From: an uncultured Sulfurovum sp.
GTDB taxonomy: Bacteria > Campylobacterota > Campylobacteria > Campylobacterales > Sulfurovaceae
Assembly (NCBI GenBank): GCA_902727895.1
Contig: CACVAP010000074.1
Location: forward strand, 21,698 to 85,697
Length of the DNA: 64,000 nt
Direction: 5' to 3'
The notes below the pieces were generated by a model. It saw only the letters and a program-made list of their open reading frames with translations, was not told where the DNA came from and did not search any database. Position 1 is the stretch's first letter, and every line of letters starts with the position of its first letter. Position numbers and translations under genes: made by a program. Positions 44,909 through 53,955 of this stretch are shown here, piece after piece.

Positions 44909-47329
44909 CTACTTCCCATACTTTTGTTTAGGTTCTGCTACCATACCCAGTGCTTCATAGTTATTGAGAACTTCATCTTCATACAAATACTTCTGAAAGC
45001 CTACAAAAGTTTCTCTAATGCTCTTTACATCGCCCATCACTACTTTTGCATCGTGTATACTTTGGTACTTTAATTCTAGCAATCCTTTTAAACGTGTGTC
45101 ATCCAACTCACCCACACCTTTTTCTACATACTGAGCCAAAACAAAGTTTAAAAATTCTTGTTTGGCTTTATCATAATCTGCTAATCGTAGTTCTGCTTTG
45201 ATGGCACGTTCAAGTCTTGGAACTATCTCTGAATGGTACGCAATGTAAGCTAACACATCATAAAGGTCAGACTTTTCTGCTTTTACCAACTTCTTTAACT
45301 CTTTTAACTGTCCTAAACTGTAACCATTTTCACTCAGTTCTTCGAGTAGTCTTTTACGGGTATCGGGCAAAGACCAAATGCGTCTAAGTGCTTCTTCACT
45401 CTCAAAAAACTTTGGTATGTCAGCAAAAAGTTTTTTAATGAACTCATCAGCAGACATCGGCTTTCCATCAGATGAATAAAATGAAGTTTTCACCATAGAG
45501 TCTAAGTCTAAAAATTTAGAAGCAGAAAGTTTTATGCGTATCATCCCCTTAGGTTTTTTTTCGCAAACACAAGGGTCATTAGAACAAATGTTACAAAGTA
45601 CAAACTCATCTTCATCTCCCTCACAAACACAAGGACGCTCCCCACACTTTTTACAGGCTTCTTTGGGTTCTGTTGGTTCAGGTTCTAATAGTTCTCCATC
45701 CCATTCGGGGTCTTGGAAATGCTCATGGGCTTCCACAAAGTCATAAATGGTAAAAAAGTCCTTCTGGTCAAAAAGTCGTGTACCTCGTCCTACTATCTGC
45801 TTGAACTCTACCATAGACTTCACCGACCTAAGCAATACTATGTGGCGTATTTCAGGAGCATCTACCCCTGTACTTAGTTTCTTAGAAGTCGTGAGTATGG
45901 TAGGAATGGTTTTTTCATTGTCTTGAAAATGCCTAAGCTGTTCTTCCCCTTTTTTTCCATCGTTGGCTGTGACACGTTGACAGTAGTTTGGGTTTTTAGA
46001 GGTGGCATATTGGTTTATGAGATCACGTATGATTGCTGCATGTATTTGCGTTTCACAAAAGACCAAAGTCTTTTCATTTTGGTTCATCATGTCCATAAAA
46101 AGTTTTACTTTATAACGTTCTATCTCCATAATTTCTATAATTTTATTCTGCTCTTCTTTAGTGTAGGTTCTGCCCTCTTCCACTTCCCCTTCTAAAACCT
46201 CATCATCGGAAGTAAACACATATTTGTCACCTGTGGTGGCTATCTCTTTTACTTTAAATGGGGTCAAAAATCCATCGTTAATTCCCTCTTTAAGAGAATA
46301 CTCATACACAGGTCGTCCAAAGTAATCATAAGTGTCTACATTTTCATCTCTTTTGGGTGTGGCTGTGAGTCCTAGTTGTACAGCAGGAGAAAAATACTCT
46401 AAAATGGCTCTCCAAGAACTCTCGTCATTGGCGCCACCTCTATGACATTCGTCTATGATGATAAAATCAAAAAAGTCTTGTGGGTACTCACCAAAGTGTC
46501 CTTGTTCACCATCTCCTGACAAAAAGGTTTGAAAAATAGTAAAAAAGATATTTCCGTTTTTAGGGACTCTACCTTTTTTACGAATGTCAGCAGGATCTAT
46601 GCGTACTAAAGCATCTTCTTCAAATGCTCCAAACGCGTTAAAGGCTTGGTCGGCTAGTATGTTTCTGTCTGCTAGAAACAAAATGCGTGGACTTCTTGAA
46701 AAGTCAGAAAATTTATGTGATTTTAAATTCCACTTGGCATGAAAAAGTTTCCATGCTATCTGAAAGGCTATGGCTGTTTTACCTGTACCTGTGGCAAGTG
46801 TAAGAAGTATACGTTTTTTGTCATTGGCTATGGCTTCGAGGGTTTTAGTAATGGCATTGTCTTGGTAGTAACGTGGTTGCCATGACCCACCTTTGTTTTC
46901 AAATGGCACGGCAAAGAGTTTGTCACCTATGCTGTCAACTTTAGGAAAGGTCATTTCCCACAGTTCATCTGGGCTTGGGAAAGCATTGACTTCACCTTCA
47001 ACACCTTCTTGCATGTCTACAGCGTAAGTGCGTAAACCATTGCTAGCGTAAGTGTAACGAATGTTCAAACGTTCGGCATAGTCTTTGGCTTGGCTGAGTC
47101 CTTCGGTGTAGTACAAGTCACGTTTTTTAGCTTCTATAACAGCTAGATTTCTGTTTTTGTAAACCAGTACATAGTCGGCACTGAGGGTGGAGGTTCTTTG
47201 TCCAGCATAACCTTTAAGTCGTCCTTTGGTAATGGGAAATTCACGACGTACACGCGACCCGTTTAGACCCCAACCTGCTTTAAGCAAAGCAGGATCAATT
47301 AATTCAGCCCTTGTTTCCGATTCATTCAT
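44909..47329 (-). CDS. hsdR: Type I restriction endonuclease, R (motor/nuclease) subunit
   Basis: An 806-residue protein of the EcoKI-like R family. The N-terminal PD-(D/E)XK nuclease has TLSADYVLVY and IEAKKRDL. The SF2 motor shows LATGTGKTAIAF, DECHRGG, GLTATPKRD, TGVDAPEI and QIVGRGTRL. After the motor comes a Cys-rich insertion with two similar clusters (CKKC..RPCVC and CNIC..DPCVC). A helical C-terminal domain follows for assembly with HsdM/HsdS. It needs ATP, and cuts DNA that lacks the cognate methylation. It is separated from hsdS by a 184-base gap containing inverted repeats. Confidence 0.95.
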   Translation of the reverse strand: MNESETRAELIDPALLKAGWGLNGSRVRREFPITKGRLKGYAGQRTSTLSADYVLVYKNRNLAVIEAKKRDLYYTEGLSQAKDYAERLNIRYTYASNGLRTYAVDMQEGVEGEVNAFPSPDELWEMTFPKVDSIGDKLFAVPFENKGGSWQPRYYQDNAITKTLEAIANDKKRILLTLATGTGKTAIAFQIAWKLFHAKWNLKSHKFSDFSRSPRILFLADRNILADQAFNAFGAFEEDALVRIDPADIRKKGRVPKNGNIFFTIFQTFLSGDGEQGHFGEYPQDFFDFIIIDECHRGGANDESSWRAILEYFSPAVQLGLTATPKRDENVDTYDYFGRPVYEYSLKEGINDGFLTPFKVKEIATTGDKYVFTSDDEVLEGEVEEGRTYTKEEQNKIIEIMEIERYKVKLFMDMMNQNEKTLVFCETQIHAAIIRDLINQYATSKNPNYCQRVTANDGKKGEEQLRHFQDNEKTIPTILTTSKKLSTGVDAPEIRHIVLLRSVKSMVEFKQIVGRGTRLFDQKDFFTIYDFVEAHEHFQDPEWDGELLEPEPTEPKEACKKCGERPCVCEGDEDEFVLCNICSNDPCVCEKKPKGMIRIKLSASKFLDLDSMVKTSFYSSDGKPMSADEFIKKLFADIPKFFESEEALRRIWSLPDTRKRLLEELSENGYSLGQLKELKKLVKAEKSDLYDVLAYIAYHSEIVPRLERAIKAELRLADYDKAKQEFLNFVLAQYVEKGVGELDDTRLKGLLELKYQSIHDAKVVMGDVKSIRETFVGFQKYLYEDEVLNNYEALGMVAEPKQKYGK

Positions 47330-47374
47330 GTTCCCTACCCTTTGTCTTAATTAAATTATTATAACATAAAAACC

Positions 47375-47517
47375 GTAGGGTGTTTTCCCCCGAAAACACC
47401 GTTAAATTGGAATTAGCATAAATTCAATGCCAAAAATTAAAAAGACAATTAAAGGTTTGAATTTTTTTGATTGTTTGTGTTTGGTTTTGTCGGTGTTTTC
47501 AGGGGAAAACACCCTAC
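47375..47517. repeat. 143-bp segment bounded by 27-bp inverted repeats between hsdS and hsdR
   Basis: The left copy (47375-47401) and the reverse complement of the right copy (47491-47517) differ at one base in 27. Each copy is itself a hairpin of the type GGGTGTTTTC / GAAAACACC. The right copy contains the hsdS stop codon (47514-47516). The 89 bases between are A+T-rich with no ORF. It may be a miniature mobile element or a pair of REP-like elements. Confidence 0.65.
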
Positions 47518-48689
47518 AGCTCACCTTTGAAAGCTTTTTCTAAAATGGATTTTTTTAGTTCTTCTATGTTGTTTAGTTTTTGTTGGTAATGGGTTTGAAG
47601 ATTTAAAGATATTTCAAAAAGTTTATCTAATACTTTAGCCTCTTCTTCTTGCTCTTTAATATTTGGAAGATAAAAACTATACTCAAATAAATGCTTTCTA
47701 TTAACTTTTGGCATCCCTGCCCTTTGTGAACCTTCAATAGCATACTCTGTAAAATTATTTGATAATAATAAATAGTACAAAAGACTTTGTGTAATTTCAT
47801 TGTGTATAGGAACAAGAGGATAAATATCAGCACTACATAATCCAATAAATTCACACTTTACTACTTTCATTAAGTATGGACGTATTTTACTATATAGCAC
47901 CATCTCTTCATCAAATAAAAATTTACCAGAAATAAGGTTTTCTTCTTTCGCTGTTTGTAAATTACTTAATGTTCCTTTTTCAGATGCTATATTTCCTGCA
48001 CCTATATGTACTAGGTCTTGATACTTTTCTTCTTTTGGGTCAATAAGTTTTGAGGTTATTTCACAAACTTCTTTTAAAGTCTTCTCTTCCCAACCCTCAA
48101 CCCTCTGAGAAAAAACCTCATTCAATTTAGACTGAAAAAGCTCTTTAGCATTATTTAGATTCTTCTCCAAGTTTGCTTTGGCTTGGTCTATTTGTTTGAA
48201 AGCTAGGTCAAGAGTTTTTACTATTTGTTTTTGTTCTTCTAAAGATTTAGGATATTTAAAAACAAGTTCTTTTAATGCTTTTCCATTAAAGTGTGGCTGA
48301 GCTGACCCCGAAGATAAACTAGTTGCTTGATTCCAATAAAACTCAGAATGACTAAAATACCAATATAACTTATTATCCATATTTATTGTAAAGTTAATTC
48401 TGATTAAATAGGAAGCAAATACCGAAGGTTCATAATCTTTATATAAGAGTACTTTACCAAACGTAGCACCAGTTCTTGCCATTAAAATATCATTTTCTAA
48501 TAACTTAAATTTTTTTGTATCTTCATTATCTTCTATATATTTTTTTGCATTTAAAGTCAAGTTACCTTCATTATCTATATCTGTAATTCTTACATATCTC
48601 AATGTTCCAGTTAATGTAGATTTAGCTGTAAAACCATACTCAACAGTTGCAATCTCTCCTAATCTCTTTACCTCCCATCCCTCTCTCAT
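47514..48689 (-). CDS. hsdS: Type I restriction-modification specificity subunit
   Basis: A 391-residue protein with two target-recognition halves. The first begins GWEVKRLGEIATVEYG, and the second, near residue 200, begins GWEEKTLKEVCEITS. Each half is followed by a helical conserved spacer (LEEQKQIVKTLDLAF and IKEQEEEAKVLDKLFE). It binds a bipartite DNA sequence for both HsdM and HsdR. It overlaps hsdM by 4 bases (ATGA). Its stop codon is provided by a palindromic repeat, so the last residues might have been altered by repeat insertion. Confidence 0.95.
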   Translation of the reverse strand: MREGWEVKRLGEIATVEYGFTAKSTLTGTLRYVRITDIDNEGNLTLNAKKYIEDNEDTKKFKLLENDILMARTGATFGKVLLYKDYEPSVFASYLIRINFTINMDNKLYWYFSHSEFYWNQATSLSSGSAQPHFNGKALKELVFKYPKSLEEQKQIVKTLDLAFKQIDQAKANLEKNLNNAKELFQSKLNEVFSQRVEGWEEKTLKEVCEITSKLIDPKEEKYQDLVHIGAGNIASEKGTLSNLQTAKEENLISGKFLFDEEMVLYSKIRPYLMKVVKCEFIGLCSADIYPLVPIHNEITQSLLYYLLLSNNFTEYAIEGSQRAGMPKVNRKHLFEYSFYLPNIKEQEEEAKVLDKLFEISLNLQTHYQQKLNNIEELKKSILEKAFKGEL

Positions 48690-50140
48690 ATCAATCCTCT
48701 AACCAAATTCAAAACCTCTTGCGTCTCTTTGTCCAAAGCTTCCATCTCATCCAGTATTTCAGCTGGACTTCTAAGAGGTGCTTCTTCAGGTAAGTTTGGA
48801 TTTTTCACACTTAAATCATAAGTACTTTCATCTATGTCTGCAATGTTTAGCATCCATGAGTTTTCACTTTCAGGCATGGTCTTTTGTAGGCTTACAAACT
48901 CTGCTAAATCTTTGTCATTCAAAGGATTGGTTTTTCCCATGTTTCGTCCAGCGTTTAGTTGGTAAAACCATGTCTTTTTAGTAGGTTCTCCCTTGTCAAA
49001 AAATAAGACTACAGTTTTAACCCCAGCCCCAAGAAATGTACCCGAAGGCATGTCAAGTACCGTGTGTAAGTTACAACTCTCTAACAAATGCTTACGCAAA
49101 GCCACCGATGCGTTGTCAGTGTTTGACAAAAAGGTATTTTTAATAACCACGGCTGAACGTCCACCAGCCTTAAGCGACTTGATGAAATGTTGCATAAACA
49201 AAAATGCCGTTTCACCTGTTTTAATGTCAAAATTTTGTTGTACTTCCTTACGCTCTTTCCCACCAAAAGGAGGATTGGCTAAGATGACATGAAAACGGTC
49301 TTTTTCTTGGATGTCACTGATGTTTTCACCCAAGGTATTTGTATGCAGAATGTTTGGTGCTTCTATGCCGTGGAGTATCATGTTCATAATACCAATGACA
49401 TAGGCTAAGTTCTTTTTCTCTTTACCATAAAAGGTGTTTTTTTGAAGGGTTCTAAGGTTGTCTACGTTTTGTTCCATATGCTCTTTGATGTAGTCGTAAG
49501 ACTCACACAAAAAACCAGCCGACCCAACGGCTCCATCGTACACCTTTTCACCAATAACAGGCTTGGTTACTTCTATCATGGCTCTAATGAGTGGACGAGG
49601 TGTATAGTACTGTCCACCATTTCTACCTGCGTTACCCATGTTCTTGATTTTACTCTCATAAAGATGGCTTAGCTCATGTTTGTCTGTATGTGAACGAAAA
49701 GGCAAAGCATCTGCAAGGTCGAGTATGTCACGTAAGCCGTAACCACTTTGTATCTTGTTTTTAAGTTCAGAGAAGATTTCACCTATTTTGTACTCTATGG
49801 TCTGAGGGTTGTCCGTACGCTCTTTAAACGAAGCCATATAAGGAAAAAGTTTTCTGTCTACAAACTCTACTAAGTCTTTACCTGTCATGGCTACATGATG
49901 GTCTAGTTTGCCCTCTGCATCTTTAGGCATAGCCCATGCAGCCCAACGAAATTCTTCATCGAGTATGTAAGTGTAAGACTTACCCTCTAGCTCTGCTTCA
50001 TCGGCTTTGTCAAGTTCTAGCTCATCGAGATAACGTAGAAACATTATCCATGATGTTTGTCCTATGTAGTCCAGCTCAGAGTCAGCCCCTGAGTCTTTAA
50101 AAAGTATGTCATCTATGTTTTTGAAGGTTTGTTCAAACAT
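48686..50140 (-). CDS. hsdM: Type I restriction-modification DNA methyltransferase subunit
   Basis: A 484-residue N6-adenine methyltransferase. The N-terminal helical domain (SWIMFLRYLDELE) is followed by YYTPRPL, the SAM-binding DGAVGSAGFLCESYDYI and the catalytic NPPFGG. The order and size are typical. It modifies host DNA at the HsdS-specified site. It is first in the hsdM-hsdS unit, with AGGGA before the ATG. Confidence 0.96.
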   Translation of the reverse strand: MFEQTFKNIDDILFKDSGADSELDYIGQTSWIMFLRYLDELELDKADEAELEGKSYTYILDEEFRWAAWAMPKDAEGKLDHHVAMTGKDLVEFVDRKLFPYMASFKERTDNPQTIEYKIGEIFSELKNKIQSGYGLRDILDLADALPFRSHTDKHELSHLYESKIKNMGNAGRNGGQYYTPRPLIRAMIEVTKPVIGEKVYDGAVGSAGFLCESYDYIKEHMEQNVDNLRTLQKNTFYGKEKKNLAYVIGIMNMILHGIEAPNILHTNTLGENISDIQEKDRFHVILANPPFGGKERKEVQQNFDIKTGETAFLFMQHFIKSLKAGGRSAVVIKNTFLSNTDNASVALRKHLLESCNLHTVLDMPSGTFLGAGVKTVVLFFDKGEPTKKTWFYQLNAGRNMGKTNPLNDKDLAEFVSLQKTMPESENSWMLNIADIDESTYDLSVKNPNLPEEAPLRSPAEILDEMEALDKETQEVLNLVRGLI

Positions 50141-50250
50141 TTATTTCCCTAAAAGTATTCTTGACGACAGTATAACGTATAAATGGTCTTAGGCAAAAAG
50201 TTGTAATTCTTTAACTATAATTTTAAATTATGATTTATTTAATATAAACT

Positions 50251-50260
50251 TATGTATAAT
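50251..50260 (+). promoter_or_regulatory. -10 promoter for the 54-residue secreted peptide
   Basis: TATGTATAAT gives a good -10 box (TATAAT 50255-50260), 32 bases before the ATG of the small gene. This places the start of the transcript near 50267, with AAAGGA as ribosome-binding site. The rest of the gap towards hsdM (50141-50250) is A+T-rich and holds the divergent hsdM promoter region. Confidence 0.45.
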
Positions 50261-50292
50261 ACTTCTTATATTCAATATTTAAAGGATTTAAA

Positions 50293-50457
50293 ATGAAACT
50301 AAAAGCGATAATTGTAAGTAGTATGATGATTTTAATAGGAACAACAAGCTATGCTATAGCAGAAACTTCAAGTGCTGTAAAAGCTCCTGTAGTTGTTGAA
50401 CATGAAGAGACATGGTTTGGTGATTCATATGAAGAAGATGGATGTTTTTGTGAGTAA
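50293..50457 (+). CDS. 54-residue secreted peptide with Cys pair at the C-terminus
   Basis: ATG 50293 follows AAAGGATTTAA. The 54-residue product starts with a signal peptide (MKLKAIIVSSMMILIGTTSY, then AIAE as a likely cleavage site). The mature part is a short acidic peptide rich in Glu/Asp/Val, ending DGCFCE, a CxC pair. No family was recognised. A promoter just upstream and a perfect terminator 14 bases after its stop make it a self-contained small transcription unit. Confidence 0.65.
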   Translation: MKLKAIIVSSMMILIGTTSYAIAETSSAVKAPVVVEHEETWFGDSYEEDGCFCE

Positions 50458-50470
50458 ACACGCATAAGTA

Positions 50471-50504
50471 AAATAGTATGGACAGACTCCATACTATTTT
50501 TTAC
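50471..50504 (+). terminator. Intrinsic terminator after the small peptide gene
   Basis: AAATAGTATGGA (50471-50482) and TCCATACTATTT (50488-50499) form a 12-bp perfect stem with loop CAGAC, followed by a T-run. It lies between two convergent genes and may also serve the porin on the minus strand. Confidence 0.85.
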
Positions 50505-50513
50505 TATATTTTC

Positions 50514-51899
50514 TTAAAAACTATAATTCGCAATTAAACGTGTATGATTTTGCGTTTTTTCAAATGTCTTTCCTGCCCCTACAGCACCATCAAACTCTGA
50601 AGTTCTATTAGCATTAAACAGTTTTAACATAATGTTTTTTCTAGGCTTATACATAATGGCAATGTCTGTTTCTTTAGCATCGCTTGCTGATGCAAGTTTA
50701 TAAGCTGTTCCATTTTTAAGTTTTCCACTTGTAACCATGTCTGACTGACCATAATTAGCATGACTTACCATTACTTTTAAGTTTTTAGCAAAATTATAAA
50801 CGGCTGTTCCTTTATAAGCAGAAACATTGTCTCTGTATTCATTACGCGAAAAGATAGAAGAAGTATAACCAGGATTCGCACCCCATGCATTGTATAAACC
50901 ACCTTCGTCATCTTTTTTATTGTAGGCAGCTATTAATACCAACTTATTGTATTTTAGTTTTGCTTGAGCACCATAAAAAGCTCCTCCATAAGTATTACCA
51001 TTAGCTGCATTTAAAACTGTGCTATCCATATCTTGATTTAGGTACTGACCCGATAAAATCAATGCCTTACCTTTTCCAAGTCCAAACTTATAATCAGCTT
51101 CTGCATAAAGATTATTTAATATATTGTCAACTTTAAAATCCCAAAGATTAATGTTTAAAGCACCAATCTTCTTCTCATATCCTAAAACAGCTATACCAGA
51201 TGACTTTACTTTTCCTCCTATAGTCTCAGAAATAGTATTATATTCTCCACGCTTAAGAGATACGGGTGATTCAGAAAAAGGGGAAACTGCCATACCAGCT
51301 GTTCCTGTTCCCTCTCCAATAAGACCAAAGTCAGCTGCCGAACGTGAACCATACGCCATATCTGTAATATATGAAAGTGACAGATTTCCACTTAACACAC
51401 CTGTGTCAACACGTAAATACTCATACATATTAGGAACATGCGTAATTTGGATTTTAGTCAGAGGTGATTTAAACTGAGACCTTGCCCAAGATACTTTTGT
51501 TTTTTTAGGTAATGCTTTTAACGTAAAGTGTACACCAGAAACATGACCTATTTCTAAATCTGTTTTAGATTCACCTAAAAACTGACCCAAGGCAACGGTT
51601 TTGTTTTCATTGGTAAAGCCTGTATCTCTAACCCCATAAAACTCACCACCAATAGCAAGATGCTTGTTAAAAGTTTGACCATACTTTAAGCCAAGTCCCA
51701 TGGTACTACCTGTGTTTTTATCAAAGCCATTGGCTTCACCATCAAAAATATGATGTAACCTTGCGTATCCATGAAGTTTTCCATCATCTAGCTTAGAGGC
51801 TTGTGGCTTTGGGGCTTGTGGCTTTTTTGTATTATCCTCAGCAATGACTGTTGTCATAGCCATTACTAAAGATAATAATAAATAATTTGTTTTAAACAT
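50514..51899 (-). CDS. Outer-membrane porin, OprD-like
   Basis: A 461-residue protein with a signal peptide (about 1-20, ending VIAE), a Lys/Pro/Gln-rich short linker and then a beta-barrel rich in alternating aromatic and polar residues. Recognisable OprD-type parts include KLHGYARLHHIFDGE near the start, YEYLRVDTGVLSGNLSLSYI, and a C-terminal strand ending NHTRLIANYSF with a terminal Phe for BAM recognition. It probably allows diffusion of small nutrients; substrate preference is not evident. Confidence 0.85.
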   Translation of the reverse strand: MFKTNYLLLSLVMAMTTVIAEDNTKKPQAPKPQASKLDDGKLHGYARLHHIFDGEANGFDKNTGSTMGLGLKYGQTFNKHLAIGGEFYGVRDTGFTNENKTVALGQFLGESKTDLEIGHVSGVHFTLKALPKKTKVSWARSQFKSPLTKIQITHVPNMYEYLRVDTGVLSGNLSLSYITDMAYGSRSAADFGLIGEGTGTAGMAVSPFSESPVSLKRGEYNTISETIGGKVKSSGIAVLGYEKKIGALNINLWDFKVDNILNNLYAEADYKFGLGKGKALILSGQYLNQDMDSTVLNAANGNTYGGAFYGAQAKLKYNKLVLIAAYNKKDDEGGLYNAWGANPGYTSSIFSRNEYRDNVSAYKGTAVYNFAKNLKVMVSHANYGQSDMVTSGKLKNGTAYKLASASDAKETDIAIMYKPRKNIMLKLFNANRTSEFDGAVGAGKTFEKTQNHTRLIANYSF

Positions 51900-52071
51900 A
51901 CTGTATCTCCTAAATAAAATATATGTAACTATAGCCTAAATTGATTTAATAGAAAAAGAAATATAAAGAGAGAAAGTAAAGATAAATTGTAAATTTTTGG
52001 CTATAAAATTTTGAGTAGTAATAAAAATTAGAAATTAAGATATGAAGAAAATTGAAAAAGAATAAAATGAG

Positions 52072-52098
52072 AGAAAAAGATGAGCCAAAGCTCATCTT
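52072..52098 (-). terminator. Terminator of rplU-rpmA
   Basis: AAGATGAGC (52077-52085) and GCTCATCTT (52090-52098) form a 9-bp stem with a 4-base loop. On the minus strand a T-run follows. It lies 10 bases after the rpmA stop. Confidence 0.8.
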
Positions 52099-52108
52099 GA
52101 TAAAAAGC

Positions 52109-52363
52109 TTATGCAGGAACTACAGAAACTCTTTTTTTACCACGTGCAACGTTTGAAAATTGAACAACACCTTCAATAAGTGCAAATATTGTATGATCTT
52201 TACCCATACCAACACCTGTACCAGGATGAACTTTTGTTCCTCTTTGTCTAATAATGATATTACCAGGGATTACTGTTTCACTACCATATTTTTTAACGCC
52301 TAGTCTACGACCAGCTGAATCACGGTTGTTCTGTGTAGAACCTTGACCTTTTTTGTGTGCCAT
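52109..52363 (-). CDS. rpmA: Large ribosomal subunit protein bL27
   Basis: An 84-residue protein starting [16 protein letters not shown] and carrying [10 protein letters not shown] and [15 protein letters not shown], the full bL27 signature. No cleaved N-terminal extension is seen. It is second of rplU-rpmA. A terminator follows directly, so obg, often third, is not in this unit. Confidence 0.98.
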   Translation of the reverse strand: MAHKKGQGSTQNNRDSAGRRLGVKKYGSETVIPGNIIIRQRGTKVHPGTGVGMGKDHTIFALIEGVVQFSNVARGKKRVSVVPA

Positions 52364-52373
52364 ATTATGCTCC

Positions 52374-52679
52374 TTATGCTATAGATGTAATTCTAACTCT
52401 AGTGAAGTCTCTTCTGAAACCTCTTTTAAGTTTTGAATCTTTTCTTCTTCTTTTCTTAAAAATGATAACTTTTTTGTCTCGACCTTCGTTAATCACTTCA
52501 CCTTTAACCACAGCACCTTCTACGAAAGGAGCTCCTACAGTTAATTCACCGTTGTCTAATGCTAGAACTTCTTTGAATTCTACAGCTGCTTTTGGCTCAA
52601 GATTCATTTTGTCAAAACAGATGATATCACCCTCTTGAACTTTAAATTGTTGACCACTTGCTTTAATGATTGCGTACAT
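52374..52679 (-). CDS. rplU: Large ribosomal subunit protein bL21
   Basis: A 101-residue protein. The proper start is ATG 52679 ([18 protein letters not shown]), preceded by GAAGGG. A longer frame upstream adds 25 residues unlike bL21 and should be ignored. The conserved [11 protein letters not shown] and [22 protein letters not shown] parts are present. It is the first gene of the pair with rpmA. Confidence 0.97.
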   Translation of the reverse strand: MYAIIKASGQQFKVQEGDIICFDKMNLEPKAAVEFKEVLALDNGELTVGAPFVEGAVVKGEVINEGRDKKVIIFKKRRRKDSKLKRGFRRDFTRVRITSIA

Positions 52680-52891
52680 TGCAAACCCTTCATTACTATT
52701 GATAGAGAGATAATTAAAATCCTCTGCTTTTAAAAAGTTTGTGATTATACCCAAAACAGTTTTAATTCTATTTTAATAGTAGTAGGAAAGATTTTTTAAT
52801 TACAATTTATTTAAAATAAATTACTTTTTCAATCTAACTTTATTTTTGCAATGATATGATAATGGCTAAATTACACCCATAAGGAACTATT

Positions 52892-53734
52892 TTGAAAAAA
52901 CTAGGTTTTATTGTTGCTCCTCTTCTCTTTTTACTATATATAGTAGGAGAAACCTACTTAAAACTCAAAGGTTCTAGTATATGTGCTTCTGAACAAGCTT
53001 CTGAACCTACAGGATGCGAATTAGCAGGTGCCCTACTAAACTTTGATGCTATCTATTTAAACTATTTAGGAATCTTTGCTGCACTAAGCATTTTATTACT
53101 TGGACTATTAAGTTATAAAAAAATAGTTCCAGAGATACTTTTCTTTGTAGTGTTAATTTCATCGTTATTTTTTGAAACCATTCTTTTAGCTTACCAATAC
53201 TTTGTCTCTCCAGCAATGTGTACATTCTGTATGGGGATTTATGCTTTTTTAGCAACTATACTATTATTATCATCACGTAAATACTTTCTTATGGTCATTC
53301 CTGCTGTACTTGCTCTTATTACAGCGCTGTCTTTCTTAGCCATACCAGTAGCTCAATCATTTGTACAAAAAGATGGAACATATTTACTTCAGTCTGAATC
53401 TTGTCCACATTGTAAAAAAGTGAAAGATTATATGAAAGAAAATAACATTGAATATACTAAAATCAACATTGAAGAAATTGAAGCTCAGCACTTTGCAACA
53501 TTTTTAAACTTTAAAAGCATTCCAATTCTTATTACCAAAGAAGGTAGCAATGTTAGCATTATTAATGGAGATAAAAATATTATCGAATCATATGAAAATA
53601 TTACAGGAGAAATCACTATTGAAGAGAGTGTAAGTATTGACACTGCATTTGATGTTGTAGAAGAAGAAGGCTGTGGATTTGCTAGCTTAAAGACAATTGC
53701 TACTGAAGCAGAGAGTGATTGTACTAAAAAATAA
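52892..53734 (+). CDS. VKOR-like disulfide-forming protein fused to a glutaredoxin domain
   Basis: A 280-residue protein. The N-terminal half has four or five membrane helices with vitamin-K-epoxide-reductase-type cysteines: a loop pair (Cys31, Cys42) and the redox motif CTFC near residue 109. The C-terminal half is a periplasmic glutaredoxin/thioredoxin-like domain with CPHC. It would oxidise periplasmic thiols and pass electrons to quinone, replacing DsbB. An extra C-terminal segment carries two further cysteines (EEGCG and DCTKK). The start is TTG 52892 after AAGGA; a -10 box at 52855-52860 agrees. Confidence 0.8.
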   Translation: MKKLGFIVAPLLFLLYIVGETYLKLKGSSICASEQASEPTGCELAGALLNFDAIYLNYLGIFAALSILLLGLLSYKKIVPEILFFVVLISSLFFETILLAYQYFVSPAMCTFCMGIYAFLATILLLSSRKYFLMVIPAVLALITALSFLAIPVAQSFVQKDGTYLLQSESCPHCKKVKDYMKENNIEYTKINIEEIEAQHFATFLNFKSIPILITKEGSNVSIINGDKNIIESYENITGEITIEESVSIDTAFDVVEEEGCGFASLKTIATEAESDCTKK

Positions 53735-53744
53735 ATGCTAAACC

Positions 53745-53774
53745 AATAGAAATTAAAAATTATTAATTTCTATT
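53745..53774 (+). terminator. Hairpin after the VKOR-like gene
   Basis: AATAGAAATTA (53745-53755) and TAATTTCTATT (53764-53774) form an 11-bp A+T-rich stem 11 bases after the stop. It is likely the end of this one-gene transcript. The rest of the 221-base gap to 53956 is A+T-rich with promoter-like sequence only. Confidence 0.5.
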
Positions 53775-53955
53775 AGGCTTTATATCCTAGCTATATATTC
53801 ATATTATTTCATATTTTAATAAGTTTAAATAATAAACTTATTTGTCACTTTTCCATCTAAGCACTCCTATAAACTTTAATTTAACTTTATTATTAAATCT
53901 TATCATGTCATAATAGTACTAGATAAAAAATATATTATTTTAAGGAGTACTTAGC

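Noticed and set aside
44909..50140. hsdM-hsdS-hsdR as an undescribed defence system
   Set aside because: All three subunits are complete and typical of a known type I restriction-modification system; only its flanking repeats are unusual.
52680..52754. 25-residue N-terminal extension of bL21
   Set aside because: The true start at 52679 has a good GAAGGG ribosome-binding site and matches the invariant bL21 N-terminus.
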